From contig JAHLWS010000067.1 of NCBI GenBank assembly GCA_019057795.1, positions 1 through 64,000 on the forward strand: 64,000 bases of DNA, written 5' to 3'. The DNA is from Promethearchaeota archaeon. GTDB lineage: Archaea > Asgardarchaeota > Lokiarchaeia > Sigyniarchaeales > SOKP01. Positions 1 to 8,421 of the stretch are shown piece after piece. The notes under the pieces were generated by a model that was given only the letters and a program-made list of their open reading frames with translations, was not told the origin of the DNA and did no database searches. The position numbers and the translations under genes are program-made. The stretch's first letter is position 1; each line of letters begins with the position of its first letter.

Positions 1-2
1 GC

Positions 3-164
3 TTAGCCCTCGGATCGCTGTTTTCACTCATATTCGTGGCGTTCATAGTAATAGGTTTAATTATTCGCATTGTATTTGAAGATAAAATGCTTCATGAAGA
101 ACTTGAAGGGTATAAAGAGTATGCTCAAAAAACTAAGAAGAAGTTAATACCCTTTATATGGTAA
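3..164 (+). CDS. Isoprenylcysteine carboxyl methyltransferase-like protein, C-terminal end (partial)
   Basis: The window opens inside this gene and only the last 53 residues are present. They form one hydrophobic segment followed by the tail LHEELEGYKEYAQKTKKKL and IPFIW. That arrangement (charged turn, EELEGYxxYxxxxxxRLxPxxW) is characteristic of the ICMT/phospholipid methyltransferase family of integral membrane methyltransferases. The family transfers a methyl group from S-adenosylmethionine to a C-terminal cysteine or a lipid head group; the true substrate here cannot be told. The stop codon overlaps the first codons of the next open frame by seven bases. Seen: tail motif and membrane segment. 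Inferred: enzyme family. Confidence 0.7.
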   Translation, partial: LALGSLFSLIFVAFIVIGLIIRIVFEDKMLHEELEGYKEYAQKTKKKLIPFIW

Positions 165-817
165 AAAGGGTCTATGACACTAAGCTTGAATTTTACGATT
201 TTTCTGGTAATTTTGGAGGGGCTTTAACGAGTACAACAGCCCATGACCTTGGAAATCCCAACGACGATGCTTGGGCCTTAGCTACAGAAGAATATTTGGA
301 TAATCCTGCTAATCCTGGAACAAATGTTATAATGTGGTCTTGGTGTAATATTGCGGGGCATAATATATCTAGATACATATCTCATATGGAATATTTGATT
401 TCTGCCTACTCTGCGGGTGGTTCAAAAGGAAGGACTTTAGAAAACGAGACTAAATTTGTATTTATGACGGGTCATGTAGATGGTCAAGGAATAGGTGGTA
501 CTAATAATCTACAAAATGAAATTATTCGGAATCATTGTATAACATATAATAGGATATTATTTGATTTTGCTGATATTGAAAGTTACGACCCAGACGATAA
601 TTACTTTTTAGATTTAAACGTTGATGACGATTGCAGTTATGATGGGGGGAATTGGGCATTAGAATGGCAATCTACTCATGATGGCGGTAATACCGAACCA
701 GATGGAGGAGAATGGTACTCGTGCAGTTCTGCCCACTCTCAACCTTTAAATGCAAATTTAAAAGCTTATGCTTCATGGTATTTATTTGCTAGGTTAGCCG
801 GTTGGAATGGAAATTAA
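158..817 (+). CDS. SGNH-like hydrolase family protein, probably N-terminally truncated
   Basis: A 219-residue frame with blocks VIMWSWC, FVFMTGH, RNHCITYNRILFDFADIESY, then a Cys/Trp-rich stretch and the C-terminal AHSQPLNANLKAYASWYLFA. I recognise these as the C-terminal two thirds of an extracellular SGNH/lipase-like family found in bacteria and archaea. Full members begin with a secretion signal and a short Gly-His-Ser-rich block; both are missing here. The only start is the ATG overlapping the stop of the upstream membrane methyltransferase gene, and this frame is closed by a TGA further upstream. So the gene looks decapitated by a deletion, or is a recently truncated product. Whether it is still translated is unknown. 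Ordinary codon use and lack of internal stops suggest recent loss. Confidence 0.5.
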   Translation: MVKRVYDTKLEFYDFSGNFGGALTSTTAHDLGNPNDDAWALATEEYLDNPANPGTNVIMWSWCNIAGHNISRYISHMEYLISAYSAGGSKGRTLENETKFVFMTGHVDGQGIGGTNNLQNEIIRNHCITYNRILFDFADIESYDPDDNYFLDLNVDDDCSYDGGNWALEWQSTHDGGNTEPDGGEWYSCSSAHSQPLNANLKAYASWYLFARLAGWNGN

Positions 818-933
818 ATAATTTTAAAATTTCTTTTTAAAATATTAAAAAATTTTTCCTTGTTAAAATATAACTTTAAATATTTTTGAAGGGTTAATCT
901 TTATAATATTCAAATTATTAGGTGAGTAAATAA

Positions 934-1251
934 ATGACACCGTTTAAAATACCAAAAATAAAAACGCCTGAAATTCCTAAAGTTGAGGGTTTAGATCCTG
1001 AAGTTTTAGAAAAAATCAAAGAAATTTTAGAAACTGTTGCAGATTTAATTACTATAGAAACTAAAGCAGGAGAAATAGTTAAAGATGAAGTTAAAGGCCC
1101 AATTCATGATAAAGTGATGGAGCAGCTTGAACCGTCCTTAGATAATGATATTGCTAAAAAATTAGCGGATAAAGCAGTAGACAAAGCTATTGATAAAAGT
1201 TGGGACAAAATCAAGGAAAGATTAGTATTGAAATTCTCTAAAGAAGAATAA
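934..1251 (+). CDS. Hypothetical protein, charged helical
   Basis: A 105-residue protein I do not recognise. It begins with a Pro/Lys-rich segment (TPFKIPKIKTPEIPKVEG) and continues as a nearly uninterrupted amphipathic helix rich in Lys, Glu, Asp and Ala (DKVMEQLEP, KKLADKAVDKAIDKSWDKI). No cysteines, signal peptide or membrane segment. The ATG follows a GGTGAG ribosome-binding sequence about ten bases upstream, which supports the start. It faces the convergent 171-aa gene across a 28-base gap. The composition would suit a helical bundle or lipid/protein-binding coil, but no function can be assigned. Confidence 0.6.
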   Translation: MTPFKIPKIKTPEIPKVEGLDPEVLEKIKEILETVADLITIETKAGEIVKDEVKGPIHDKVMEQLEPSLDNDIAKKLADKAVDKAIDKSWDKIKERLVLKFSKEE

Positions 1252-1279
1252 AATAGTTTTTCATTTTTTTTTTTGAATG

Positions 1280-1795
1280 CTATTTCAGTTTATAACGTAA
1301 TTTTCCTCTATACAAGATTATTCCAAGCACAAGAATTAACGAGATAATTATGAAGCTAACGCTATATCCTGAAATATTTGGAAGGTAATATCGAGTTAAG
1401 GTGTCCAAATTACATTGTAAATAAAAGGTGTCGGGGCCGTTCTCGATTAAAACAAGTTGGATGTAATAAATTTTTGACTCTAACGAGGTGTAATAGATGT
1501 AAGGGTTATCGTCTTCACTATAATTTATCGCAACATCAAAAATTCTTGGGTTAAGGCTTTTATCAAGGTTTATAAATGATTCAGTGGGACGCTTATCAAA
1601 TAGAAATAGTGCAAAATTTCCATCCCCAGTGTGAGTTATGTTAATTTCAATAGTTTGACTATTGTTTAAATGAGTTAGGAAATATACAGAAATTCCATCG
1701 TTAATGTTATCTATGTGCTCGAATCCAGAAACATTAACGGGCGGTATTAAAATGAATAAAGTAAAAACTGTAAAAGTGAGAAATTTACGTTTCAT
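1280..1795 (-). CDS. Secreted, C-terminally membrane-anchored protein of unknown function
   Basis: 171 residues. Residues 1-24 form a signal peptide (Lys/Arg start, hydrophobic core FTVFTLFILIPP). The middle 110 residues are beta-rich with several N-glycosylation-type motifs (NNS, NIT, NYS). Residues about 145-163 form one transmembrane helix (VSFIIISLILVLGIILY) followed by a short basic cytoplasmic tail. This is a type I topology: a small extracellular domain displayed on the cell surface. I see no catalytic motif. The TAA stop lies close to the convergent upstream gene, and a 213-base AT-rich promoter region separates it from dapF on the other strand. Confidence 0.65.
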   Translation of the reverse strand: MKRKFLTFTVFTLFILIPPVNVSGFEHIDNINDGISVYFLTHLNNSQTIEINITHTGDGNFALFLFDKRPTESFINLDKSLNPRIFDVAINYSEDDNPYIYYTSLESKIYYIQLVLIENGPDTFYLQCNLDTLTRYYLPNISGYSVSFIIISLILVLGIILYRGKLRYKLK

Positions 1796-2008
1796 AATTC
1801 CGTATTCATAATAGTTTTAAGTTTGATATAACGTTTATATTAACTTAAGTTTTATTGAATTATAAATCTAAGTCGTATTGTCAATTGTTAATTTAAAACA
1901 TTGAAATATTATAAATTGCCAATACATTTTTCTTAATCGAAATTTTTTTCAATAAAGGTTTAATTAATTTATAAATATAGGTTCAAAATTTTAATTATAA
2001 TTGTATGT

Positions 2009-2899
2009 ATGGTCAAAATGGATAAAATATTTTTAGAAAACTTGGATTTTGAAAAGCAACATGGATTAGGGAACGACTATATTTTAATAAATAACCTCAA
2101 GTGGGGTATCCCTGATATTAAAAAGGCAGATTTGGCTAAAAAATTATGTAAACATCATTATTCAATCGGGGCTGATGGGATTTTATTTGTTTGTCATCCA
2201 AAAAACACGGAAGTACGGATAAAAATCTTTAACCCTGACGGTTCTCAAGCAGAAATGTGTGGCAATGGCGTTCGATGTTTTGCTAAATACATTTACGAGA
2301 ACGACATTTACAAAAAAGACGAAATTGAAATTGAAACGCTTAAAGGAATTGTAGTTGCAAAACTCAATGTAATTGATGATCAAGTTAAATCCGTAAAAAT
2401 CGATATGGGGGCCCCTATTTTAGATTGTGATCAAATCCCAGTTGATTTAAAAGATCCTGTAAAGCAATGCGTTAATGAATCTATAATAGCTTTAGATAAA
2501 ATCTTTAAATTCACAGCAGTTTCAATGGGCAATCCTCACGCTATTATATTTACAAGGGTGACATTAAGCGATGACGAGCTAAATAGATACGGAGCGTCTA
2601 TAGAATCAAACGTACTCTTTCCAAAAAAAACAAATGTAGAATTTGTAAAAGTTCTTTCTAGAGAGGAAGCGATTCTAAGAGTTTTTGAAAGGGGCGTTGG
2701 TATTACTAATTCATGCGGAACGGGTTCTTGCGCTGCTGTGGTAGCGGGAACTATTTTAGGATTATTTGACGAAGATATTCCAATTACGGTCCACAACGAT
2801 GGGGGCGATTTGATAATTACTTATAATGGAAAAACGGTTTTTATGGAAGGGCCAGCAGAAAAAGTTTTTGAAGGGATAATCGATAGAATTGAATTCTAG
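2009..2899 (+). CDS. dapF: Diaminopimelate epimerase
   Basis: 296 residues, a little longer than the usual 270-280. Converts LL-diaminopimelate to meso-diaminopimelate, the penultimate step of lysine synthesis by the DAP route, in the cytoplasm. The two catalytic cysteines are visible: C84 in EMCGNGVRC and C236 in TNSCGTGSC. The N-terminal HGLGNDY signature (about residues 18-24) is also present. The first Met gives a short extension; the Met at residue 4 is an equally possible start. lysA follows 72 bases downstream on the same strand, so the two are likely co-transcribed. Partner genes dapB and dapA lie about 4 kb further on, on the opposite strand. Confidence 0.95.
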   Translation: MVKMDKIFLENLDFEKQHGLGNDYILINNLKWGIPDIKKADLAKKLCKHHYSIGADGILFVCHPKNTEVRIKIFNPDGSQAEMCGNGVRCFAKYIYENDIYKKDEIEIETLKGIVVAKLNVIDDQVKSVKIDMGAPILDCDQIPVDLKDPVKQCVNESIIALDKIFKFTAVSMGNPHAIIFTRVTLSDDELNRYGASIESNVLFPKKTNVEFVKVLSREEAILRVFERGVGITNSCGTGSCAAVVAGTILGLFDEDIPITVHNDGGDLIITYNGKTVFMEGPAEKVFEGIIDRIEF

Positions 2900-2971
2900 C
2901 TAAAATAAACAATATTAAAAAGTTTTTTATTCAAAAAACATATCGTTAATTAAATTAGAGGTAATTCAAGG

Positions 2972-4285
2972 TTGAAATATGCTGATTGGTTAAATAAGAA
3001 GGGATTAGAATATCGCGACGATGTGTTGTATTTTGCTGGTATGAATATTTTAGATATTGTTGAAGATTACGGTACTCCTATTTATGTTATTAACGAACAA
3101 ATGATTCGCGAACGTTATAGAAGGTTAAAAAATGTAGTAAATTCCGAATACAAGAAAAATCAAATACACTTCGCTGTTAAGGCTAATTCTAATTTATCAA
3201 TTTTAAAGGTACTCAATTCAGAAGGAGCTTCTTTCGATTGTACATCACAAGGAGAGATATTTACGTGTTTCAAAGCAGGAATTAGTCCAGAAAAAATAAT
3301 ATACACCGGAAATATGTTTACGGACGATGATTTTGAATTCGCCGTTAAAAACGATGTTTTAGTCAATTTGGATAGTTTAAGTCAATTAAAACGGTTAGTG
3401 GATATTTATGACAAGCTTGGGAAGGAAAAATCAACGATTTCTTTTAGAATAAATCCCGAATTTGGAGCTGGGCATCACATTCATACCATTACTGCAGGGA
3501 AAGATATAAAATTTGGCATATTAGAAGAACAAGCAATTGAGGCGTACAGAAAAGCAAAAGAATTTGGCTTTGAGAATTTTGGCATCCACCAACATATTGG
3601 TTCTGGAATAATTAACGCTTACGATTACGAGAAACCAACTGAAAAATTCCTTAATATCGTTAAAAAATTAGCTAAAACTCTCGAAATTAAATTTGAATTC
3701 ATCGACTTTGGAGGAGGGTTGGGGATTCCTTATCAACCAGAAGAAGATCCGTTAGATTTGAATGTTTACAGCGAAATTGTTATAAAACCTTTTATAGAGT
3801 TATTAAAATCGGAGGAAATAGGCGAACCAGCGTTCAAAATTGAACCGGGACGATATTTATCTGCTGAGTCGAGTATTATTTTAACGCAAATAAATACAAT
3901 TAAAAACAATGGGTATAAACTATTTGCAGGAGTAGACGCGGGTTTTAACACGCTATTAAGACCAATTTTATATAATTCATATCACCATATTATACCCTGT
4001 AATAAAAAGGATAAAGAAAAAACGTTAACCTATGATGTTGCGGGACCGATATGCGAATCTGGAGATATCCTTGGTAAGAATAGGGAATTACCAGAATTGA
4101 ACGAGAAAGAGTTTCTTGCTATACTCGATGCAGGTGCCTATGGCTTTACTATGAGCAGTACTTATAATTCAAGACCAAGAGCTGCTGAGATTTTAATCAA
4201 AGATGGCAATATTCACAAAATTAGAGAGGCAGAAACATATGATGATTTATTAAAGAATCAAATTATCCCCGATATTTTGAAATAA
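2972..4285 (+). CDS. lysA: Diaminopimelate decarboxylase
   Basis: 437 residues, the normal length for the family. A PLP-dependent fold-III enzyme that decarboxylates meso-diaminopimelate to L-lysine. The PLP lysine is K70 in the FAVKANSN motif. Further family motifs are the glycine loop FIDFGGGLGIPY, the substrate block GPICESGDIL and the C-terminal GAYGFTMSSTYNSRPRAAE. The start is a TTG at 2972 preceded by AGAGGT nine bases upstream; no in-frame ATG fits the conserved N-terminus. Forms a pair with dapF upstream. Downstream begins the accessory segment that separates it from dapB/dapA. Confidence 0.95.
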   Translation: MKYADWLNKKGLEYRDDVLYFAGMNILDIVEDYGTPIYVINEQMIRERYRRLKNVVNSEYKKNQIHFAVKANSNLSILKVLNSEGASFDCTSQGEIFTCFKAGISPEKIIYTGNMFTDDDFEFAVKNDVLVNLDSLSQLKRLVDIYDKLGKEKSTISFRINPEFGAGHHIHTITAGKDIKFGILEEQAIEAYRKAKEFGFENFGIHQHIGSGIINAYDYEKPTEKFLNIVKKLAKTLEIKFEFIDFGGGLGIPYQPEEDPLDLNVYSEIVIKPFIELLKSEEIGEPAFKIEPGRYLSAESSIILTQINTIKNNGYKLFAGVDAGFNTLLRPILYNSYHHIIPCNKKDKEKTLTYDVAGPICESGDILGKNRELPELNEKEFLAILDAGAYGFTMSSTYNSRPRAAEILIKDGNIHKIREAETYDDLLKNQIIPDILK

Positions 4286-4415
4286 GAAATCGCAACAGTT
4301 TTATTTCATAAAAAAGAATAAAAATTTTAGTGATTTATATTATCACGAGATAGAATTATAAAAAAGGAACATTTAAGGACTGGATACCCTTTAGATGTTC
4401 TAAATGAAGAGTTGG

Positions 4416-4557
4416 CATTATGAAACCTGTGAATTCAGGTTAATGATAATACTGATCTGCTCTGAGAATTTTTATAATTTTATCTTACTTTTTAAGATGC
4501 TCTTGATGTATAAAAAAGATTTTAATTACAAGCCTAATACTTCGTTTGTAGTATATA
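4416..4557. repeat. Direct repeat A, copy 1 (142 bp)
   Basis: Matches 5875-6016 without gaps at an offset of 1459 bases; I count seven mismatches in 142 positions. Read on the minus strand, its right end encodes YTTNEVLGL followed by a stop, which is the extreme C-terminus of a DapB protein, and the rest is the 3' flank of that gene. The two copies bracket the wHTH-ferredoxin gene. Short open frames on the plus strand through both copies are by-products of the repeat. Confidence 0.9.
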
Positions 4558-4558
4558 A

Positions 4559-4578
4559 TGATTACAAATATAATTTTA
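4559..4578. repeat. Short direct repeat B, copy 1
   Basis: The 20-bp sequence TGATTACAAATATAATTTTA recurs at 5854-5873 with one mismatch. The order is A-B-gene-B-A, as expected if the ferredoxin gene segment inserted at B in a pre-existing A-B-A array and duplicated its target. Confidence 0.7.
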
Positions 4579-4625
4579 TCTCATTCCTGTGAAAAAGAGT
4601 AATTCTATTTATGAAATTATAAGCC

Positions 4626-5744
4626 CTATGCCTTAACGTTTTTAATTTGCTCTATTCTTGGAGGGGGAATAAATACATTTCTAGGTCCTGTTCTTTCGAG
4701 TTTAATTGCTTTTTCAGGGCAATGATAAGCGCATAAACCACATCCAATACACTTATTCTGATTTATAACCGATATCATCTCTATCAATTCCACTGCTTCT
4801 GTAGGGCATATATTAACACATGTACTACAGCCAATACAAATGTCTTTATCCACATTCGCAAGGTATGATGTTAGAGAAAATATTGGAGCCATTCCCCGAT
4901 AATAGGATTGGAAGGTTATACAACAACATTTACAACAGTTACAGAAAGTAGCTTCAACATTTTCAGGATTAAGATTTGCATGAATTGCTTTATGAACAAG
5001 CCCATGGTTTGCGGCCTCCTTTAAGATAAGCAATGCATCTTTCTTAGAAATTTGCTTAGCACCATGTTCCATTGCAAATTGAGCATTCCTACCTAAAAAA
5101 AAGCAGGTTAGCTTAGGAGCATTTCTCTTACATGGGTCATTTAGAAGTTCTTTTTGATGTCTGCAATAACATGTGCCGATACTAATTAAATCAAATGTTT
5201 CTATAAGTTTTTTCACATCCTCATATGGCAGTATATTTTCTTGCTCAATGTCAATCATTTCTTCAACAGGAACAATTCTATCGAAGGGTGGGAATTTTCT
5301 GTATTGATTTATGATGTTATCATAATTGTTTTGTGTAATCTCAGTAGTTTTAGCAAATAACTTTTCATATTTATGAGCTAGATTTATTTCTCTTTCCCCT
5401 GTAGTCCCTTTCATAAAAGTGGATTCAAGAATTCCAGGAATAAGCCCTATCAAGGTATATACCATTATTCCCGTCCTTCTGCTAGGAATACCGGTTATTA
5501 TTCCGTTATGTGTTAATTCATTTAGCATTGTAATTAATGACTTTTCGTCTAAGTCCGTTTTGGCTTTAAGTTGATCAATGTTTAGTTTAGGTTTTCTAAA
5601 AATTAAAATGAATTTAGCCTGTTCTTCAGTTAATAATGCCTGCATCAATTCAATATATGCGTCAGTTATAGGAAAAGGGAATCCACCAGCTTTTGCAAAA
5701 GTCCTTGCTACTTTATACCAAAATTTTTCCACCATTTTTTCCAC
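4626..5744 (-). CDS. Winged-helix / iron-sulfur domain / 2x[4Fe-4S] ferredoxin protein
   Basis: 372 residues in three parts. Residues about 35-110 look like a winged-helix DNA-binding domain (LTEEQAKFILIF, DEKSLITMLNELTHNGIITG). The middle carries two cysteine clusters, GTCYCRHQKELLNDPCKR (about 190) and ATFCNCCKCCC (about 265). The C-terminus has two classical ferredoxin motifs, CIGCSTCVNICP and CIGCGLCAYHCP. The same architecture and length recur at 48846-49964. The layout suggests a cytoplasmic electron-transfer or redox-sensing regulator, but neither DNA target nor partner is visible. The gene sits alone between direct repeats inside the lysine cluster and so is probably a mobile or recombined addition. 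Confidence 0.75.
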   Translation of the reverse strand: MEKMVEKFWYKVARTFAKAGGFPFPITDAYIELMQALLTEEQAKFILIFRKPKLNIDQLKAKTDLDEKSLITMLNELTHNGIITGIPSRRTGIMVYTLIGLIPGILESTFMKGTTGEREINLAHKYEKLFAKTTEITQNNYDNIINQYRKFPPFDRIVPVEEMIDIEQENILPYEDVKKLIETFDLISIGTCYCRHQKELLNDPCKRNAPKLTCFFLGRNAQFAMEHGAKQISKKDALLILKEAANHGLVHKAIHANLNPENVEATFCNCCKCCCITFQSYYRGMAPIFSLTSYLANVDKDICIGCSTCVNICPTEAVELIEMISVINQNKCIGCGLCAYHCPEKAIKLERTGPRNVFIPPPRIEQIKNVKA

Positions 5745-5853
5745 CTATATGAATTACCGTCTTAGTACTTCTTTCTAATTTGGTTTTTTCACCATCTATA
5801 AGTTTATGGATAATTTAAGATATGATAAATAAATATTTAATACTTATCTACAC

Positions 5854-5873
5854 TGATTACAAATATAATTCTA
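5854..5873. repeat. Short direct repeat B, copy 2
   Basis: TGATTACAAATATAATTCTA, one mismatch from 4559-4578. It abuts repeat A copy 2, mirroring its place next to repeat A copy 1. Possible target-site duplication around the ferredoxin gene. Confidence 0.7.
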
Positions 5874-5874
5874 T

Positions 5875-6016
5875 CATTATGAAAACTGTGAATTCAGGAT
5901 AATGATAATACTGATCTGCTCTGAGAATTTTTATATTTTTATCTTATTTTTTAAGATGCTATTGACATATAAAAAAGATTTTAATTACAAGCCTAATACT
6001 TCGTTTGTAGTATATA
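5875..6016. repeat. Direct repeat A, copy 2 (142 bp)
   Basis: About 95 percent identical to 4416-4557. This copy is continuous on its right with a longer DapB C-terminal remnant (to 6083), so it is probably the parent copy: it contains the last codons of that remnant plus its 3' flank. Confidence 0.9.
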
Positions 6017-6083
6017 TTTTGTTTTCTTTAGCTTGTACAATAAACTTAATCGCTTTAATTGCACCTTCCAAAAAATTTAGAGT
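5985..6083 (-). pseudogene. Remnant of a second dapB, C-terminal 32 codons
   Basis: On the minus strand a 32-codon frame reads NFLEGAIKAIKFIVQAKENK and then IYTTNEVLGL-stop. It aligns without gaps to the C-terminus of the intact DapB at 8422-9243 (NCFATGAIRAIKYIAKQKES, KIFEMKDVLNL). A stop codon and unrelated AT-rich DNA lie immediately upstream, so only the 3' end remains. Nucleotide similarity to the intact gene is only moderate, which argues against a fresh duplication. It looks like the tail of a resident dapB left behind when a divergent dapB, with or without the 719-aa gene, was introduced. Confidence 0.75.
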
Positions 6084-6256
6084 TTAATTTAACATTTCTT
6101 AGAGATAATTTTTACAAGAACATTAAATTATAAGAGTGTTCCTATTAAAATAGTTATACTTATTACTTGTTAATTAGTAGTCTCTCAATTTAAATATATC
6201 AAATAAATTAAACTTAAATTACCACCATATTAAAATAATTTTATTAGAGATCTCTT

Positions 6257-8416
6257 ATGATTAAAGGAGATAAATCAATTACATCAGTTGAAAAATATAA
6301 GCTAATTTGGGAATTCATTCATAAACATATCAAAAATAATAGCGAAAAATTGCTCAACCTCAAGGAAGGAAATGATAATAATGATTTTTTTGCATATTTA
6401 ACTGAGGTACTAATGGATAAATTATTGACCGAAACCAGATTGTTAAAAAATTTGCATCGAAATACCCTAAATGCACTACCAAAAGTTATTACTGCTATTT
6501 TTTTATTACATCTTCAAAAAATTAAGGCATTTAAAGGGGATGACCTAGAAAAAAAGTTTGGAATGGCAGGGCAATATAAAAAATTGAGAGCAATAGCAGA
6601 TCATCTTGGCTTGGAATTACCTTTCATTATGGGGGATGTAGTTGAGAGAATTCTTGAAGAAAAAAAGGAAGATATTTTTAAAGGTAAATTCTTTCCCTCT
6701 CAAGAAAATTTATGTAAGCTGGATAAGAGGCTTACTCATTCTAGAAAAATGGTTAAAACTATCTCTAGATGGATTCGGAAGAATTCTGATTATCATAATT
6801 TGACAGAAGTTAAACTAATAGTTTATGAGAAAAAAGATAAAAAATCAATAGAAGAAGAGAAGAGATTTGTATTACTAGATAGAAACAAATTTAAACATAG
6901 TGAAGAAGTTAGGAAAATTTGTGATGAGATTATTCAAAGAAATCCAGAAATAAATTCTTATGCAGATTTAAGAAGGAATATTGGAGTAGATGTTTCACAA
7001 TATTTTAGGACTGATCATCGTCGCTATATTAAGGTTTCGGAATTTTTGAAAATACAAAATTTGTATGGAAGACCTATACAACACAAAAAATATGTTAAAC
7101 GTTTCACTAATGATAAATGGATCTTTCTCTGGCAAGATTCTGAAGGAGAACCCATAGCTAAAGAGCAGGCTATTATTTTAGCTTCCAAGTATCTACTTAA
7201 AGATATTTTAAAAAATGACACCACTAAATATGATTTGGATTATATTAATAACATATTAGGTCGAAATGATTATACCACTGCTTTAGGTGTAAGAGGAATT
7301 AGATATAATGAAGCCTTAGTAAAATTAGGACTAGATTTACATTCAGAACCTGGAAAATGGGAAGATCTTGATTGGAGTTTGGATAAGCACTCGCGAACGT
7401 ATGATGAGGCTTTAGATAATGCAGCAAAGCATCTTAAAGAATTAATGGTAGATTATGATTATGAAGTCACCAAAATTCCTTCTCAACAATATATCGTAAA
7501 TCAGCACGAAGATTTTTATGGAGCTCTTAAAAGGTATAGCATTGATTTTTATGATGCATTAAGAAAAGCTGGCTTTCCAGAAGATAAATTCAGAAAAAAA
7601 TGGTGGCTCTTTGATAATGATGAGCAAGGTAACCTTCTTACATCTCAGGAACAAGGAAAAAAAATCTTCCAGTTTTTCAATGATAAAATTTTGCCAATAT
7701 ATATCGACAAAGGTTTAATTGGGGGGAATCTTGGACCAAGCTATGGTGATGCGATAGACTTTTTGAAGGATACCGAATTTCATGGTTTTGTAAGTGCAAT
7801 AAATGCGAGGGGAGTTGCACATGGAAATCTTCTATTATCGGTTGGACTATCACCACGGATTACACCAAATCAACAAGCAGGTAATGCTTTTCATTGGATT
7901 GCTGAAAACCTTTTTATGAAGCATACAAGAATAGATAATTGCTGTATATCTTATTATGAATCCAAAATTAACGACGAGAATTTTGTTAGATCGGATAATA
8001 CTATTATTGTGAATGAAGATTTTCGCAAGCTTTCAGAATTTACAAGGCGAATTCCAACAGAAATTAAATATATTCACATTGATTATTATTTGTTTCATTC
8101 AAATAAGAGATCACAATATAAATTTGATCGAGGTTATCAAAGCAAAGATTCAATTTTACTATTAGTTCCACTTAATATTAAAAAAAGTAGAAAAACACAA
8201 CTCAAAAATATCAAAATTCTTTCGGTTTACGATTTTTGTGATTTTTTTGGTTTTTCTGATGAAAGAAGAGAGATTACCATTCATTTTGCACGATTAGCAT
8301 TAGGTTCGGTTAGGGGGACAGCTGATAGCTTAGAAAAATTGTCGATATTAAAGCAGAAAGCTGATAAGTATAAAAATGAGCTACAAAATAATCCAAAGAT
8401 TAATTTTACTTTATAA
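6257..8416 (+). CDS. Large protein with helical repeats and a possible PD-(D/E)XK-type C-terminal domain
   Basis: 719 residues, not recognised as a named family. The N-terminal 200 residues are helical and charged. The middle (about 235-545) contains repeated units of the form FYGALKRYSIDFYDALRKAG and YTTALGVRGIRYNEALVKLG, similar in style to repeats next to homing endonucleases. Near the C-terminus I see FHWIAENLFM (E about 549), SDN at 579-581 and E602-I-K604 followed by a strand YIHIDYYLF. This order (E, D, ExK) fits a PD-(D/E)XK nuclease core, but only as a motif-level guess. The gene occupies the gap between the dapB remnant and intact dapB and ends five bases before the dapB stop, convergent to it. 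No signal peptide or membrane segments. Confidence 0.45.
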   Translation: MIKGDKSITSVEKYKLIWEFIHKHIKNNSEKLLNLKEGNDNNDFFAYLTEVLMDKLLTETRLLKNLHRNTLNALPKVITAIFLLHLQKIKAFKGDDLEKKFGMAGQYKKLRAIADHLGLELPFIMGDVVERILEEKKEDIFKGKFFPSQENLCKLDKRLTHSRKMVKTISRWIRKNSDYHNLTEVKLIVYEKKDKKSIEEEKRFVLLDRNKFKHSEEVRKICDEIIQRNPEINSYADLRRNIGVDVSQYFRTDHRRYIKVSEFLKIQNLYGRPIQHKKYVKRFTNDKWIFLWQDSEGEPIAKEQAIILASKYLLKDILKNDTTKYDLDYINNILGRNDYTTALGVRGIRYNEALVKLGLDLHSEPGKWEDLDWSLDKHSRTYDEALDNAAKHLKELMVDYDYEVTKIPSQQYIVNQHEDFYGALKRYSIDFYDALRKAGFPEDKFRKKWWLFDNDEQGNLLTSQEQGKKIFQFFNDKILPIYIDKGLIGGNLGPSYGDAIDFLKDTEFHGFVSAINARGVAHGNLLLSVGLSPRITPNQQAGNAFHWIAENLFMKHTRIDNCCISYYESKINDENFVRSDNTIIVNEDFRKLSEFTRRIPTEIKYIHIDYYLFHSNKRSQYKFDRGYQSKDSILLLVPLNIKKSRKTQLKNIKILSVYDFCDFFGFSDERREITIHFARLALGSVRGTADSLEKLSILKQKADKYKNELQNNPKINFTL

Positions 8417-8421
8417 AAAAA

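Noticed and set aside
4404..4592. Short plus-strand frame of 62 codons with a near copy at 5902-6087
   Set aside because: Similarity comes from the DNA repeat, not from conserved protein; the minus strand explains the sequence as the end of a dapB remnant and its flank.
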